A program made the translations under genes and the position numbers. The notes below the pieces were generated by a model. That model did no database searches. It saw nothing but the letters and a program-made list of their open reading frames with translations, and was not told where the DNA came from. Shown here in pieces: positions 49,682-59,859 of a stretch of DNA of 64,000 nt (position 1 is its first letter; every line of letters starts with the position of its first letter). Source of the DNA: Bradyrhizobium quebecense (GTDB lineage Bacteria > Pseudomonadota > Alphaproteobacteria > Rhizobiales > Xanthobacteraceae); assembly GCF_013373795.3 (NCBI RefSeq), contig NZ_CP088022.1, positions 2,604,001 through 2,668,000 on the forward strand, written 5' to 3'.

Positions 49682-50500
49682 ATGACGATATCCCGAAGAA
49701 CGCTGCTGATCGCGACAGGAGTCTTGCCAATGCTCGGTTTCGGCGAACGCGCTCAGGCGGCTGCATCGACGGTCAAGCCGCGCCACGTGCTCTGCTTGCT
49801 CGGCGGCGACGGCGAGCTGCCGCGGCTGCAGGATGCAGCCTCGCGTGCGATCGAACAATTCGCGGCGGGCTTCAGCGTCGATACCACCTATTCGCAAGGG
49901 AAGGCGGATCCCAATATGAGCCGCTCATTCGGCGTGTGCTGGGATCGCGTCGCGCCGAATGCCTGGACCGACGCCGACGAGGCGGCTGTCGCCAACCACA
50001 AATCCGTTCTCTATGTGCTGGGACCGCCGATGTCGGCGGACAATGCCGTCATGTGCTCGGCCGGCGCGTTGTTTCTGGTCGACGCCGTGATCAAGGCAGG
50101 TGCGACGGCCGCCAAGGGTGAGAGCGCAGGCGTTGCCCACGGCCTCACGCGTTGGGTCGCGTTTGCTCACGAGGCTGCCGCAGCTTTGCAATCGGATGAC
50201 AACATCGCTCTGCGTCGGGCCTGCCGGCTGGCCTTCGCCAAGCGGCCGCTGGCCGGCGCGACCCACCTGGAGACCGTCGGCTTTCACCTCGTCGGGCTTC
50301 CCGAAGTATATGTGGCCAAAGCCTATGGCAGCGAACGAGAGGTGGTTGCACTGATGGATGAGGTCGGTGACCAGCTTGCGCAGCGCGGGCTGGAGGCGAT
50401 GCTCGCCGACCGCAAGGCGCAGCTGTCTTTTGAGACCTCCTATGAACCCGACGATTTCAAGTTCAATCCGTATGGGATCGTCACCATCGACCGGCGCTGA
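49682..50500 (+). CDS. Tat-exported hypothetical protein
   Basis: A 272-residue protein from ATG 49682. The N-terminus (MTISRRTLLIATGVLPMLGF) is a twin-arginine signal, with cleavage probably after ERAQA, so it is exported folded. The body has HVLCLLGGDGELPRLQDAA near the start and KFNPYGIVTIDRR at the end, and may belong to the DUF4261 group, but I cannot assign a function. Possible start GTG 49595 would add a disordered leader and is unlikely. Confidence 0.6.
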   Translation: MTISRRTLLIATGVLPMLGFGERAQAAASTVKPRHVLCLLGGDGELPRLQDAASRAIEQFAAGFSVDTTYSQGKADPNMSRSFGVCWDRVAPNAWTDADEAAVANHKSVLYVLGPPMSADNAVMCSAGALFLVDAVIKAGATAAKGESAGVAHGLTRWVAFAHEAAAALQSDDNIALRRACRLAFAKRPLAGATHLETVGFHLVGLPEVYVAKAYGSEREVVALMDEVGDQLAQRGLEAMLADRKAQLSFETSYEPDDFKFNPYGIVTIDRR

Positions 50501-50509
50501 CCGGGCGTA

Positions 50510-51121
50510 TCACAGTGGAAACCGCTTGCTGAGGAATTTCGATCCCTTCAGCCCGTAGCGCCAGGGCAGGTCGACGGCTTTCGTGATGCCGATCCGCAAT
50601 CCGGTGACGATGTCGGGCGTCTCGGTCCGCTCGTGGAGCGCGATCGGCGGGCGGTCGAGCGGCAATTCGCTGTGCGCGATGGTGATGCCGAGCGCCTCGC
50701 AGAGCTTGCCGGGCCCCGAGCATAAGGCGCGCTCATCCTCCAGCCCGCGCCGTCGGCGCATCGCGGCGAGCCCGTGGGTCGGCTCGAGCGCGCGGATCAG
50801 CACGGCGCTGGCCGAGCCCGGCGCCTCGCAGACGAAGTTGACGCACCAATGGATGCCGTAGGAGCGGTAGACATAGGAGAAGCCCGGCGGGCCGAACATG
50901 ATCTGGTTGCGCGGGGTCGGTCCGTTGAACGAGTGGGCCGCCGGCTCGGTGTGATGGTAGGCCTCGACCTCGGTGATGATGCCGCCGACGCCGCCGACCA
51001 GGAAGGTCACGCCGATCAGGTCGGCCGCGACCTCGTGGACGCTGCGATCGAAGAAGGCGCGTTTCAGAGCTTTGCCGAGGCGCGGCGCGGTCGCACGGGT
51101 CGATCGGGGTTTTTGAGCCAT
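50510..51121 (-). CDS. DNA-3-methyladenine glycosylase (AAG/MPG family)
   Basis: A 203-residue base-excision repair enzyme that removes alkylated purines. The family pattern is clear: [20 protein letters not shown] with the catalytic Glu in TEVEAY, then [20 protein letters not shown] and [13 protein letters not shown]. It starts at ATG 51121, convergent with the upstream Tat-protein gene and divergent from lipA. Confidence 0.92.
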   Translation of the reverse strand: MAQKPRSTRATAPRLGKALKRAFFDRSVHEVAADLIGVTFLVGGVGGIITEVEAYHHTEPAAHSFNGPTPRNQIMFGPPGFSYVYRSYGIHWCVNFVCEAPGSASAVLIRALEPTHGLAAMRRRRGLEDERALCSGPGKLCEALGITIAHSELPLDRPPIALHERTETPDIVTGLRIGITKAVDLPWRYGLKGSKFLSKRFPL

Positions 51122-51253
51122 TTTGAGGTGGGAATCGGCGTGGAACGGACCGCAAGACTGCCAATATATGGGCTGATCTGCTAGGGTCACAGGGTGGGTT
51201 GCGAGCCGCGTCAACACCGATTAGCTATGGCCTCTCGCGACTTGCAGGCACAA

Positions 51254-52213
51254 ATGGTCACCATCGTCGACACCATCTCCACCACTCAGCTCCGCCCGCG
51301 TCACCCCGAAAAGGTGAACCGGCCGGATGCCGTGTCGCCGCCGAAGCCGGACTGGATCCGCGTCCGCGCGCCGAACACGCGCGGCTATGCCGATACGCGG
51401 CGGATCGTGAAGGAGAACGGCCTCGTCACGGTGTGCGAGGAGGCGGGCTGTCCCAACATCGGCGAATGCTGGGACAAGAAGCACGCCACCTTCATGATCA
51501 TGGGTGACACCTGCACCCGCGCCTGTGCGTTCTGCAACGTCAAGACCGGCATGCCCGGCGCGCTCGATGCCCATGAGCCCGAATACGTCGCTGAGGCGGT
51601 CTCGAAGCTGGGTCTGACCCACGTCGTGATCACATCGGTGGATCGCGACGATCTCGCCGACGGCGGTGCCGAGCATTTTGCAGAGACCATCCGGGCCATC
51701 CGCGCGCGCTGCTCGACCACCACGATCGAGATCCTGACGCCGGACTTCCTGCGCAAGGACGGCGCGCTCGAGCGCGTGGTCGCGGCCAAGCCCGACGTCT
51801 TCAACCACAATCTGGAAACCGTGCCGTCGCGCTATCTGACGGTCCGTCCCGGTGCCCGTTATTTCCATTCGATCCGGCTGCTGCAGCGGGTCAAGGAGAT
51901 GGACCCGACCATCTTCACCAAATCGGGCATCATGGTCGGCCTCGGCGAGGAGCGGCACGAGGTGCTGCAGGTGATGGACGACCTGCGCTCGGCCGAGGTC
52001 GATTTCCTGACCATCGGCCAGTACCTGCAGCCGACGCGCAAGCATCACGCCGTGATGCGCTACGTGACGCCGGACGAATTCGCGGGCTACGAGCGTGTCG
52101 CCTATACCAAGGGTTTTCTGATGGTGTCGGCGAGTCCGCTGACGCGCTCGTCGCATCATGCCGGCGAGGATTTTGCGAAGCTGCAGGCGGCGCGCACGGC
52201 TCGCGGCCGCTAG
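51254..52213 (+). CDS. lipA: Lipoyl synthase
   Basis: A 319-residue radical SAM enzyme that inserts two sulfurs into protein-bound octanoate. The radical SAM motif is CTRACAFC. The family-specific second cluster cysteines are in [24 protein letters not shown] and [11 protein letters not shown] are standard. The start at ATG 51254 gives MVTIVDTIS and the length usual for the group. Confidence 0.96.
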   Translation: MVTIVDTISTTQLRPRHPEKVNRPDAVSPPKPDWIRVRAPNTRGYADTRRIVKENGLVTVCEEAGCPNIGECWDKKHATFMIMGDTCTRACAFCNVKTGMPGALDAHEPEYVAEAVSKLGLTHVVITSVDRDDLADGGAEHFAETIRAIRARCSTTTIEILTPDFLRKDGALERVVAAKPDVFNHNLETVPSRYLTVRPGARYFHSIRLLQRVKEMDPTIFTKSGIMVGLGEERHEVLQVMDDLRSAEVDFLTIGQYLQPTRKHHAVMRYVTPDEFAGYERVAYTKGFLMVSASPLTRSSHHAGEDFAKLQAARTARGR

Positions 52214-52280
52214 ATTTTGTAAACGGCGGTGAGCCGGCGCCATTACGCGCCGTTGCTTGATCGAGCCTTGGACTGGACCA

Positions 52281-52820
52281 ATGCAACGCGTGCTGGTGAT
52301 GGGATCGTCGGGGTCCGGCAAGTCGACCTTTGCGCGACGGCTGTCCGCCATGACGGGCATCCCGACCGTGTCGATCGACGCGCTGTTCTGGAAGCCAGGC
52401 TGGGTCGAGTCCGACAAGGATGAATTCGAGCGCCGCATGGTCGAGGTCACGCAAGCGCCGCGCTGGATCATGGATGGGAACTACATGAAGAGCGGTGCAG
52501 GTGAACTGCGCCGGCAGCTCTCCGATACGATCATCTGGTTCGACCTGCCGCGGCTGACCTGCATGCTCGGAATCCTGGGGCGGATTGCCGGCAGCTATGG
52601 CCAGGTTCGCCCCGAGATGGCGGAAGGTTGCCCGGAGAAGATCGATCTCGAATTCTTCCGCTATGTCTGGACCTATCGCCAGCAGCAGCGGCCGAAGCTG
52701 ATCGAATATTTTTCGGGCTTGCGCGCCGATCAATCGCTGGTCTGCTTCACCGATCGGGCCCAGGCTGACGATTATCTGAAGCGCCTCGCACTGAAGCAAA
52801 ACCGTGCGAGTATCCACTGA
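52281..52820 (+). CDS. P-loop kinase-like ATPase
   Basis: A 179-residue protein from ATG 52281. The Walker A loop is MGSSGSGKSTFAR (about 7-19). It resembles small adenylate-kinase/FlaR-like NTPases with IDALFWKPGW, then RWIMDGNYMKS and DLPRLTCMLGI. The substrate is unknown. The stop overlaps the next gene's ATG (TGATG), so both are co-translated between lipA and the rest of the cluster. Confidence 0.8.
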   Translation: MQRVLVMGSSGSGKSTFARRLSAMTGIPTVSIDALFWKPGWVESDKDEFERRMVEVTQAPRWIMDGNYMKSGAGELRRQLSDTIIWFDLPRLTCMLGILGRIAGSYGQVRPEMAEGCPEKIDLEFFRYVWTYRQQQRPKLIEYFSGLRADQSLVCFTDRAQADDYLKRLALKQNRASIH

Positions 52821-53287
52821 TGCCACGATTCTCAAGCAAGCGGCGGGTCCGCCACACCGCACCTCAAATGTTCGATCTGGTCGCCGACGTCGAGCGCTAT
52901 CCGGAATTCGTGCCGCTGTGCCAGGCGCTCAAGATCCGCCAGCGGACGCCCAAGGACGACGGTACCGAGGTCGTGGTGGCCGACATGACGGTCTCGTTCA
53001 AGCTGGTGCGCGAAACCTTCACCAGCAAGGTGACGCTCGACCGGCCCAACCTGAAGATCCTGGTCGAATATCTGCGCGGCCCGTTCAGCAATCTGGAGAA
53101 CCGCTGGAGCTTCGAACCGAAGTCGGACACCGAATGCGACGTCGGCTTCTTCCTGAACTACGAATTCAAGAGCCGGATGCTGGCGATGCTGATGGGCTCG
53201 ATGTTCGACGCCGCATTCTCGCGCTTTGCCGCCGCGTTCGAGAAGCGCGCCGACCAGGTCTACGGCAAGCCCCAGCTCTCGACCTAG
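52820..53287 (+). CDS. COQ10/RatA-like START-domain protein
   Basis: A 155-residue SRPBCC/polyketide-cyclase fold protein: APQMFDLVADVERYPEFVPL, then FKLVRETFTSKVTLDRPN and FLNYEFKSRML. This family includes ubiquinone-binding COQ10 and the RatA ribosome-association proteins. In alphaproteobacteria next to lipA, the coenzyme Q role is the usual annotation. It overlaps the upstream kinase-like gene. Confidence 0.88.
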   Translation: MPRFSSKRRVRHTAPQMFDLVADVERYPEFVPLCQALKIRQRTPKDDGTEVVVADMTVSFKLVRETFTSKVTLDRPNLKILVEYLRGPFSNLENRWSFEPKSDTECDVGFFLNYEFKSRMLAMLMGSMFDAAFSRFAAAFEKRADQVYGKPQLST

Positions 53288-53335
53288 CGACGCCGTCTCG
53301 TCCGCCGAGGAGGTTGCTTTTTCCCCGGAACGCAA

Positions 53336-53358
53336 ATGCCCGGCACGAGGCCGGGCAT
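53336..53358 (+). terminator. Perfect GC hairpin after the COQ10-like gene
   Basis: ATGCCCGGC and GCCGGGCAT form a 9-bp stem with a five-base loop between convergent genes. There is no T-run. It may be a terminator or a REP-like palindromic element of the host genome. Confidence 0.45.
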
Positions 53359-53390
53359 GACGGATGATGCGGTAGATGCGTTCGCTGCCG

Positions 53391-53777
53391 TTACGGGCAG
53401 GAACGCCGCACGCCGCCCGACGCGATGTAGGTGCCTGAAGCCGGGTCGTAGGAGCGGAAACGCTGGGAGCAATAGGCGTCGTTGTTGGCCTTGGCCTGGC
53501 TCGCCGCGATGGCGCCGCCGATGATCGCGCCGGCTGCAAGCCCGCCGATGATCGCCGCGCCGTTTCCACCACCGCCATGGCGATGACCGTAGTAGCCACC
53601 GCGGTAACCGTGACGCGGGCCGCCATGCCAGTGACGATACTGCACGTGCTCGACGGAGGTCGGCCGGTCCTGCAACCGCGCAGGCGCGAGCGGTGCGGCG
53701 AACGAGGGGGCAATAGTCGACAGCGTCATGGCGCCTGAGGTGATTGCGGCCACGACCAAAGTTCCCAACTTCATCAT
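53391..53777 (-). CDS. BA14K-family secreted protein
   Basis: A 128-residue protein with a signal peptide ending near PSFAA, a His/Gly/Tyr-rich stretch (HRHGGGGNG), a hydrophobic Gly/Ala segment (AAIIGGLAAGAIIGGAI), and the BA14K C-terminal signature (YCSQRFRSYDPASGTYIAS). The family is named after a Brucella immunoreactive protein. Its role in Bradyrhizobium-type bacteria is not clear. Confidence 0.85.
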   Translation of the reverse strand: MMKLGTLVVAAITSGAMTLSTIAPSFAAPLAPARLQDRPTSVEHVQYRHWHGGPRHGYRGGYYGHRHGGGGNGAAIIGGLAAGAIIGGAIAASQAKANNDAYCSQRFRSYDPASGTYIASGGVRRSCP

Positions 53778-53958
53778 TTCTCCTTGTTGTGGGATTTTGC
53801 TGCTTGGACAAACAATTCAAACAGCAGAGTTCGAACAATTGAAAACGTTTGAAAACGGCGAAGCGACGTCGCAGTTCCACCTGAGATAGGCGGCACTGGG
53901 TCGCAGTTGACACAGGGGTGTGTGAGGTTGGCCTTCGCGCGATTCGACTTGCGTAGGC

Positions 53959-54558
53959 CTATCCGCGTGGCGGCCGCCGGCGTTTCGCGGCGTGGCTTCG
54001 CGGCGAACGGGCCACGCGCGGCCGTAATCGGCTGGTAGCCTCGCGGCGCGGCTTTGCGGCCTGCGGCGGGCGTGCAAACTCCATCAGCATGCGCAGCGCT
54101 TCGACCACCGAGCGCTGCCGCACCGTGCTGCGACCGATCGCGCCAAATCGCTGCTCACGGTGAAGGATGCGGCCGTCGCGCGCGGCGACGGCGAAGTGCA
54201 CCAGGCCGACCGGCTTGCCCGGCGTCGCGCCGCCGGGGCCCGCGATCCCGGTGATCGAGACCGCAAGGTCGACACCGGCCTTTTCCAGCGCGCCGATCGC
54301 CATCGCGGTCGCGGTTTCCTTGCTGACCGCGCCGAACGTCTCGAGCGTTGCCGCCTTGACGCCGAGCATCGCCCGCTTGGCCTCGTTCGAATAGGTGACG
54401 AAGCCACGATCGATCACGTCGGAAGAGCCGGGGATGTCGGTGAGCGCGCCGGCGACCAAGCCGCCGGTGCAGGACTCGGCGGTCGCGATGGTCAGCTTGC
54501 GCATCCGGCACAGGTCAAGCAGCGCGCGGGAGAGGGCACGAGCGTCGCTGCCGCCCAT
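53959..54558 (-). CDS. CinA C-terminal domain protein (NMN amidohydrolase type)
   Basis: A 199-residue protein from ATG 54558. Residues 20-160 are the stand-alone CinA C-terminal domain (PncC): KLTIATAESCTGGLVAGALT, then VTYSNEAKRAMLGV and VSITGIAGPGG. This domain deamidates nicotinamide mononucleotide. The final 40 residues are a basic Arg/Lys-rich tail not part of the domain. It starts two bases after ispDF, so both are likely one operon. Confidence 0.9.
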   Translation of the reverse strand: MGGSDARALSRALLDLCRMRKLTIATAESCTGGLVAGALTDIPGSSDVIDRGFVTYSNEAKRAMLGVKAATLETFGAVSKETATAMAIGALEKAGVDLAVSITGIAGPGGATPGKPVGLVHFAVAARDGRILHREQRFGAIGRSTVRQRSVVEALRMLMEFARPPQAAKPRREATSRLRPRVARSPRSHAAKRRRPPRG

Positions 54559-54559
54559 G

Positions 54560-55771
54560 TCAGGCACCCCAGCCTTTTTCGTCCCAACCTTTGTCGTCCC
54601 AAGGCAAACGGACCGTGGCGCTTGCGGTTGCTGCAATGCCTTCCTCACGGCCGGTGAAGCCGAGCCGCTCGCTGGTGGTGGCCTTGACCGCCACGCGCGA
54701 GATGTGAACGCCGGAGATCTCCGCGATCTTCGCCCGCATCGTATCACGCAGCGGCCCGATCTTCGGCCGCTCGCAGATCAGCGTCACTTCGAGATTGGCG
54801 ATCCGGCCACCGCGCGCGGTGACGCGCTCGACGGCGTATTTCAGGAACTGGTCGGAGGAGGCGCCTTTCCACTTGGCGTCGCTCGGCGGGAAATGCGAGC
54901 CGATGTCGCCGTCGGCCAGCGCGCCGAGGATCGCGTCGACCAGCGCATGCAGCCCGACATCGCCGTCGGAATGGGCCAGGAATCCTTTGCTGTGCGGCAC
55001 GCGCACACCGCAGATCATGACATGGTCGCCGTCGCCAAAGGCGTGCACGTCGTAGCCGGTGCCGGTCCTGATATCGCCGAGCTGGCTTGCGAGCCGCGCT
55101 TCCTCGCGCACGAAGTCTTCGGGTGTGGTGAGTTTCATGTTGGCAGCATCGCCTTCAAACGTCGCAACGGTCAATCCCGCCCATTCAGCAAGCGCGGCAT
55201 CGTCGGTGAAATCGCTGCGGCCCTCGCGGGCCGCACGACGATGCGCCTCCAATATTACGTCGAAACGAAATGCCTGTGGTGTCTGCGCGATCCGCAAGCG
55301 GGCGCGCTCCGGCGTCGCCTCGACATCGCCGGTATCACCGGTGACCTTGATCGTGTCGGTGACGGGAATCACGGGGATCGCAGCACCGGTCCGGCCGGCC
55401 GCGGCGATCGCGCGCGAGATCACGGCCGCGGTGACGAAGGGGCGCGCGGCATCGTGGATCAGTACGATGTCGGGTTTCTCGCTGGCGAGCGCCTCGAGCC
55501 CGGCATGGACCGAGGCCTGCCGGGTCGCGCCGCCCGGCGTCGGCGGTTGATGGCGGAGGCCTGCGACCGCTTCATCGAACAGCGCCGCATCATCGGGATT
55601 GACCACCGGCTGCACCGCAAAAACGTCGGGGTGCCCGGAGAACGCCTCCATGGCGCGGTAGATCACCGTCTGTCCGCCGATCGTCCGATACTGCTTTGGT
55701 CCGCCTGCGCCGGCGCGCAGTCCACGGCCGGCTGCGACAAGGATGGCTGCGGTACGCTCAGGCTTCGACAT
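54560..55771 (-). CDS. ispDF: Bifunctional IspD/IspF
   Basis: A 403-residue fused enzyme of the MEP isoprenoid pathway. The IspD half (about 1-230) has [17 protein letters not shown], then IHDAARPFV. The IspF half (about 245-400) has [20 protein letters not shown] and [18 protein letters not shown], with the metal-binding Asp and His residues. The fusion is typical of alphaproteobacteria. It starts at ATG 55771, divergent from dusB. Confidence 0.95.
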   Translation of the reverse strand: MSKPERTAAILVAAGRGLRAGAGGPKQYRTIGGQTVIYRAMEAFSGHPDVFAVQPVVNPDDAALFDEAVAGLRHQPPTPGGATRQASVHAGLEALASEKPDIVLIHDAARPFVTAAVISRAIAAAGRTGAAIPVIPVTDTIKVTGDTGDVEATPERARLRIAQTPQAFRFDVILEAHRRAAREGRSDFTDDAALAEWAGLTVATFEGDAANMKLTTPEDFVREEARLASQLGDIRTGTGYDVHAFGDGDHVMICGVRVPHSKGFLAHSDGDVGLHALVDAILGALADGDIGSHFPPSDAKWKGASSDQFLKYAVERVTARGGRIANLEVTLICERPKIGPLRDTMRAKIAEISGVHISRVAVKATTSERLGFTGREEGIAATASATVRLPWDDKGWDEKGWGA

Positions 55772-56023
55772 GTTGAACCAGTGACAGACGAATCGGGGAT
55801 GAGGGGAGCGGCGGGGACCGCCGCGCACAGCCCTTAGCATGACCGCTGCGCAAAAACAGAGCGTTTGCCGATGACTGTGGGAAAAGCAGATTTTGTTGCA
55901 GTGCACTTGCACAGGTGCTAGGAATGTCTAAACTGTAGGCATGAGCCTTGACTGCACAAGAATTGTGCGCAGAATAGACGGCGTCGGCTGCAATGGCGTG
56001 GCTGACAGAACGACGAGACGGCT

Positions 56024-57058
56024 GTGACCGGCGTGCAAAGTACTCCTCGTAACCCATTGAAGATAGGCGATATTGCTGTCGCCAACCGGGTTCTTCTCGC
56101 GCCCATGTCCGGCATCACCGACGCGCCCTTCCGGCGACTCGCCGCCACTTTGGGCGCCGGGCTGGTGGTCTCCGAGATGACCGCCAGCGACGATCTGGTG
56201 AACGGCAAGCCGATGTCGAAGCTGCGTTGTGAGGCAGCCGGGATCGGGCCGCATGTGGTTCAGCTCGCCGGCTGCGAGACCCATTGGATGGCGGAGGGCG
56301 CGCGGATCGCCGAGGGCGCCGGCGCCGACATCATCGATATCAACATGGGCTGCCCGGCGCGCCACGTGACCGGCGGCCAGTCAGGCTCGGCCCTGATGCG
56401 CGACCTCGACCACGCGGTGACGTTGATCGAGGCAACGCTGTCGGCGGTCAAGGTGCCGGTGACGCTGAAGATGCGGCTCGGCTGGGACGATCGCTCGCTC
56501 AATGCGCCCGAACTGGCGCGCCGCGCCGAGGCATCAGGCGTGCAGATGATCACCGTGCATGGCCGCACGCGTTGCCAGTTCTACAAGGGCGAGGCGAACT
56601 GGAGCGCGGTGCGCGCGGTCAAGGACGCCGTCACGATCCCGGTCGTGGTCAATGGCGACATCACCTCGTTCGACAAGGCGCTCGGCGCGCTGGAGATGTC
56701 GGGCGCCGACGCCGTCATGATCGGGCGCGGCGCGCAGGGGCAGCCTTGGCTGCCCGGCCAGATCGGCCGCCGGCTCGAGACCGGCATCGCCGAGGCTGCG
56801 CCGTCGCTTGCCGAGCAGCTCAAGCATGTTCGCGCGCTCTATGACGAGGTCTGCAGCCACTATGGCCTGCGTATCGGGCTCAGGCATGCGCGCAAGCATC
56901 TCGGCTGGGCGCTGGAGACTGCTGCGGCCTATAGCTGCGCGCCGGCGGCAACGCTGAAGACCTGGCGGCAGGCGATCCTGACCTCGGAGCAGCCGTCCAG
57001 CGTGCATCGCGCGCTCGAGGACGCCTATGACGACTTTGCCTGGAGTGCTGCCGCATGA
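56024..57058 (+). CDS. dusB: tRNA-dihydrouridine synthase B (NifR3)
   Basis: A 344-residue FMN enzyme that reduces uridines in t[16 protein letters not shown], then [20 protein letters not shown] with the catalytic Cys, and [12 protein letters not shown] are family signatures. It starts with GTG 56024. In rhizobia it is the first gene of the ntr operon, as here, and its stop overlaps the ntrB start (ATGA). Confidence 0.95.
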   Translation: MTGVQSTPRNPLKIGDIAVANRVLLAPMSGITDAPFRRLAATLGAGLVVSEMTASDDLVNGKPMSKLRCEAAGIGPHVVQLAGCETHWMAEGARIAEGAGADIIDINMGCPARHVTGGQSGSALMRDLDHAVTLIEATLSAVKVPVTLKMRLGWDDRSLNAPELARRAEASGVQMITVHGRTRCQFYKGEANWSAVRAVKDAVTIPVVVNGDITSFDKALGALEMSGADAVMIGRGAQGQPWLPGQIGRRLETGIAEAAPSLAEQLKHVRALYDEVCSHYGLRIGLRHARKHLGWALETAAAYSCAPAATLKTWRQAILTSEQPSSVHRALEDAYDDFAWSAAA

Positions 57059-58230
57059 CGTCAGCCATGGAATTTCGCCGGCCCGTGCCCACCGATGGCG
57101 AGGCCATCCTCAATGCGCTACCCAATCCGGTGCTGCTGGTCGCACCCGACGGACGGATCGTCGATGCCAACATCGCCGCCGAATCCTTCTTCGAGATCTC
57201 GACGCAGTTCTTGCGCCGGCAGTCGCTGAAGGAGCTGGTGCCGTTCGGCAGCCCGCTGCTCGCGCTGATCGAGCAGGTGCGGGCGAGCGGCTCGCCGGTC
57301 AACGAATACAAGGTCGATCTCGGCACGCCGCGGATCGGCGGCGATCGCCAGGTCGACCTGCACGTCGCGCCGCTGACCGAGCGGCCCGGGCATATCGTGG
57401 TGATGCTGCAGGAGCGCACCATCGCCGACAAGATGGACCGCCAGCTCACCCATCGCAGCGCGGCGCGCTCGGTGATCGCGCTGGCCGCGATGCTCGCCCA
57501 TGAGATCAAGAACCCGCTGTCCGGTATCCGCGGCGCCGCGCAGCTATTGGAGCAGCAGGCATCCTCCGAGGACCGGCTGCTGACGCGGCTGATCTGCGAC
57601 GAGGCAGACCGCATCGTGACGCTGGTCGACCGCATGGAAGTGTTCGGCGACGACCGTCCGGTGGCGCGCGGCCCGGTCAACATCCATTCGGTGCTCGACC
57701 ATGTGAAGCGGCTGGCGCAATCCGGCTTCGCCCGCAACGTCCGCTTCATCGAGGACTATGATCCGTCGCTGCCGCCGGTGCTGGCCAACCAGGACCAGCT
57801 GATCCAGGTGTTCCTCAACCTCGTGAAGAACGCCGCCGAAGCGGTTGCCGATCTCGGCACCGATGCGGAGATCCACCTCACCACGGCGTTCCGGCCCGGC
57901 GTGCGGCTGTCGGTGCCCGGCAAGAAATCGCGGGTCTCGCTGCCGCTGGAATTCTGCGTCAAGGACAACGGCTCAGGCGTGCCGGAAGACCTTTTGCCGA
58001 ACCTGTTCGATCCCTTCGTCACCACCAAGCAGACCGGCAGCGGGCTCGGCCTCGCGCTGGTCGCCAAGATCGTCGGCGATCACGGCGGCATCATCGAATG
58101 CGAGTCGCAGCCGCGCAAGACCACATTCCGCGTGCTGATGCCGATGTACAGCGCCGCCAAGCAACACGATCACAGCAACCGCGATGACGTTCCGGGTACG
58201 TCCTCGCCTGCCTCTCAGGGCGCACGATGA
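57055..58230 (+). CDS. ntrB: Nitrogen regulation sensor kinase NtrB
   Basis: A 391-residue soluble histidine kinase. A PAS domain (about 15-125) is followed by the phosphorylated His149 in [13 protein letters not shown], then ATP-binding N, G1 and G2 boxes ([32 protein letters not shown]). It phosphorylates or dephosphorylates NtrC according to PII signalling of nitrogen status. It is coupled to dusB by ATGA and nine bases ahead of ntrC. Confidence 0.96.
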   Translation: MTSAMEFRRPVPTDGEAILNALPNPVLLVAPDGRIVDANIAAESFFEISTQFLRRQSLKELVPFGSPLLALIEQVRASGSPVNEYKVDLGTPRIGGDRQVDLHVAPLTERPGHIVVMLQERTIADKMDRQLTHRSAARSVIALAAMLAHEIKNPLSGIRGAAQLLEQQASSEDRLLTRLICDEADRIVTLVDRMEVFGDDRPVARGPVNIHSVLDHVKRLAQSGFARNVRFIEDYDPSLPPVLANQDQLIQVFLNLVKNAAEAVADLGTDAEIHLTTAFRPGVRLSVPGKKSRVSLPLEFCVKDNGSGVPEDLLPNLFDPFVTTKQTGSGLGLALVAKIVGDHGGIIECESQPRKTTFRVLMPMYSAAKQHDHSNRDDVPGTSSPASQGAR

Positions 58231-58239
58231 GGAACAACA

Positions 58240-59682
<1,443 letters not shown>

Positions 59683-59859
59683 GGCTGACGGGACGGGGCG
59701 CGAGCCTCGCCACCGTTTTTGAGTAGTCACAAATGGTTTTGAGGACACGGCGCCGCAACGGGGTTTGCGCCGTGGAAATGTCGTAATTCGGCAACATTGT
59801 GATATGATTGCATCAGTTCGCAATTCCCGCGGGCTATCGCACTCAGCTCAATTGCCGGT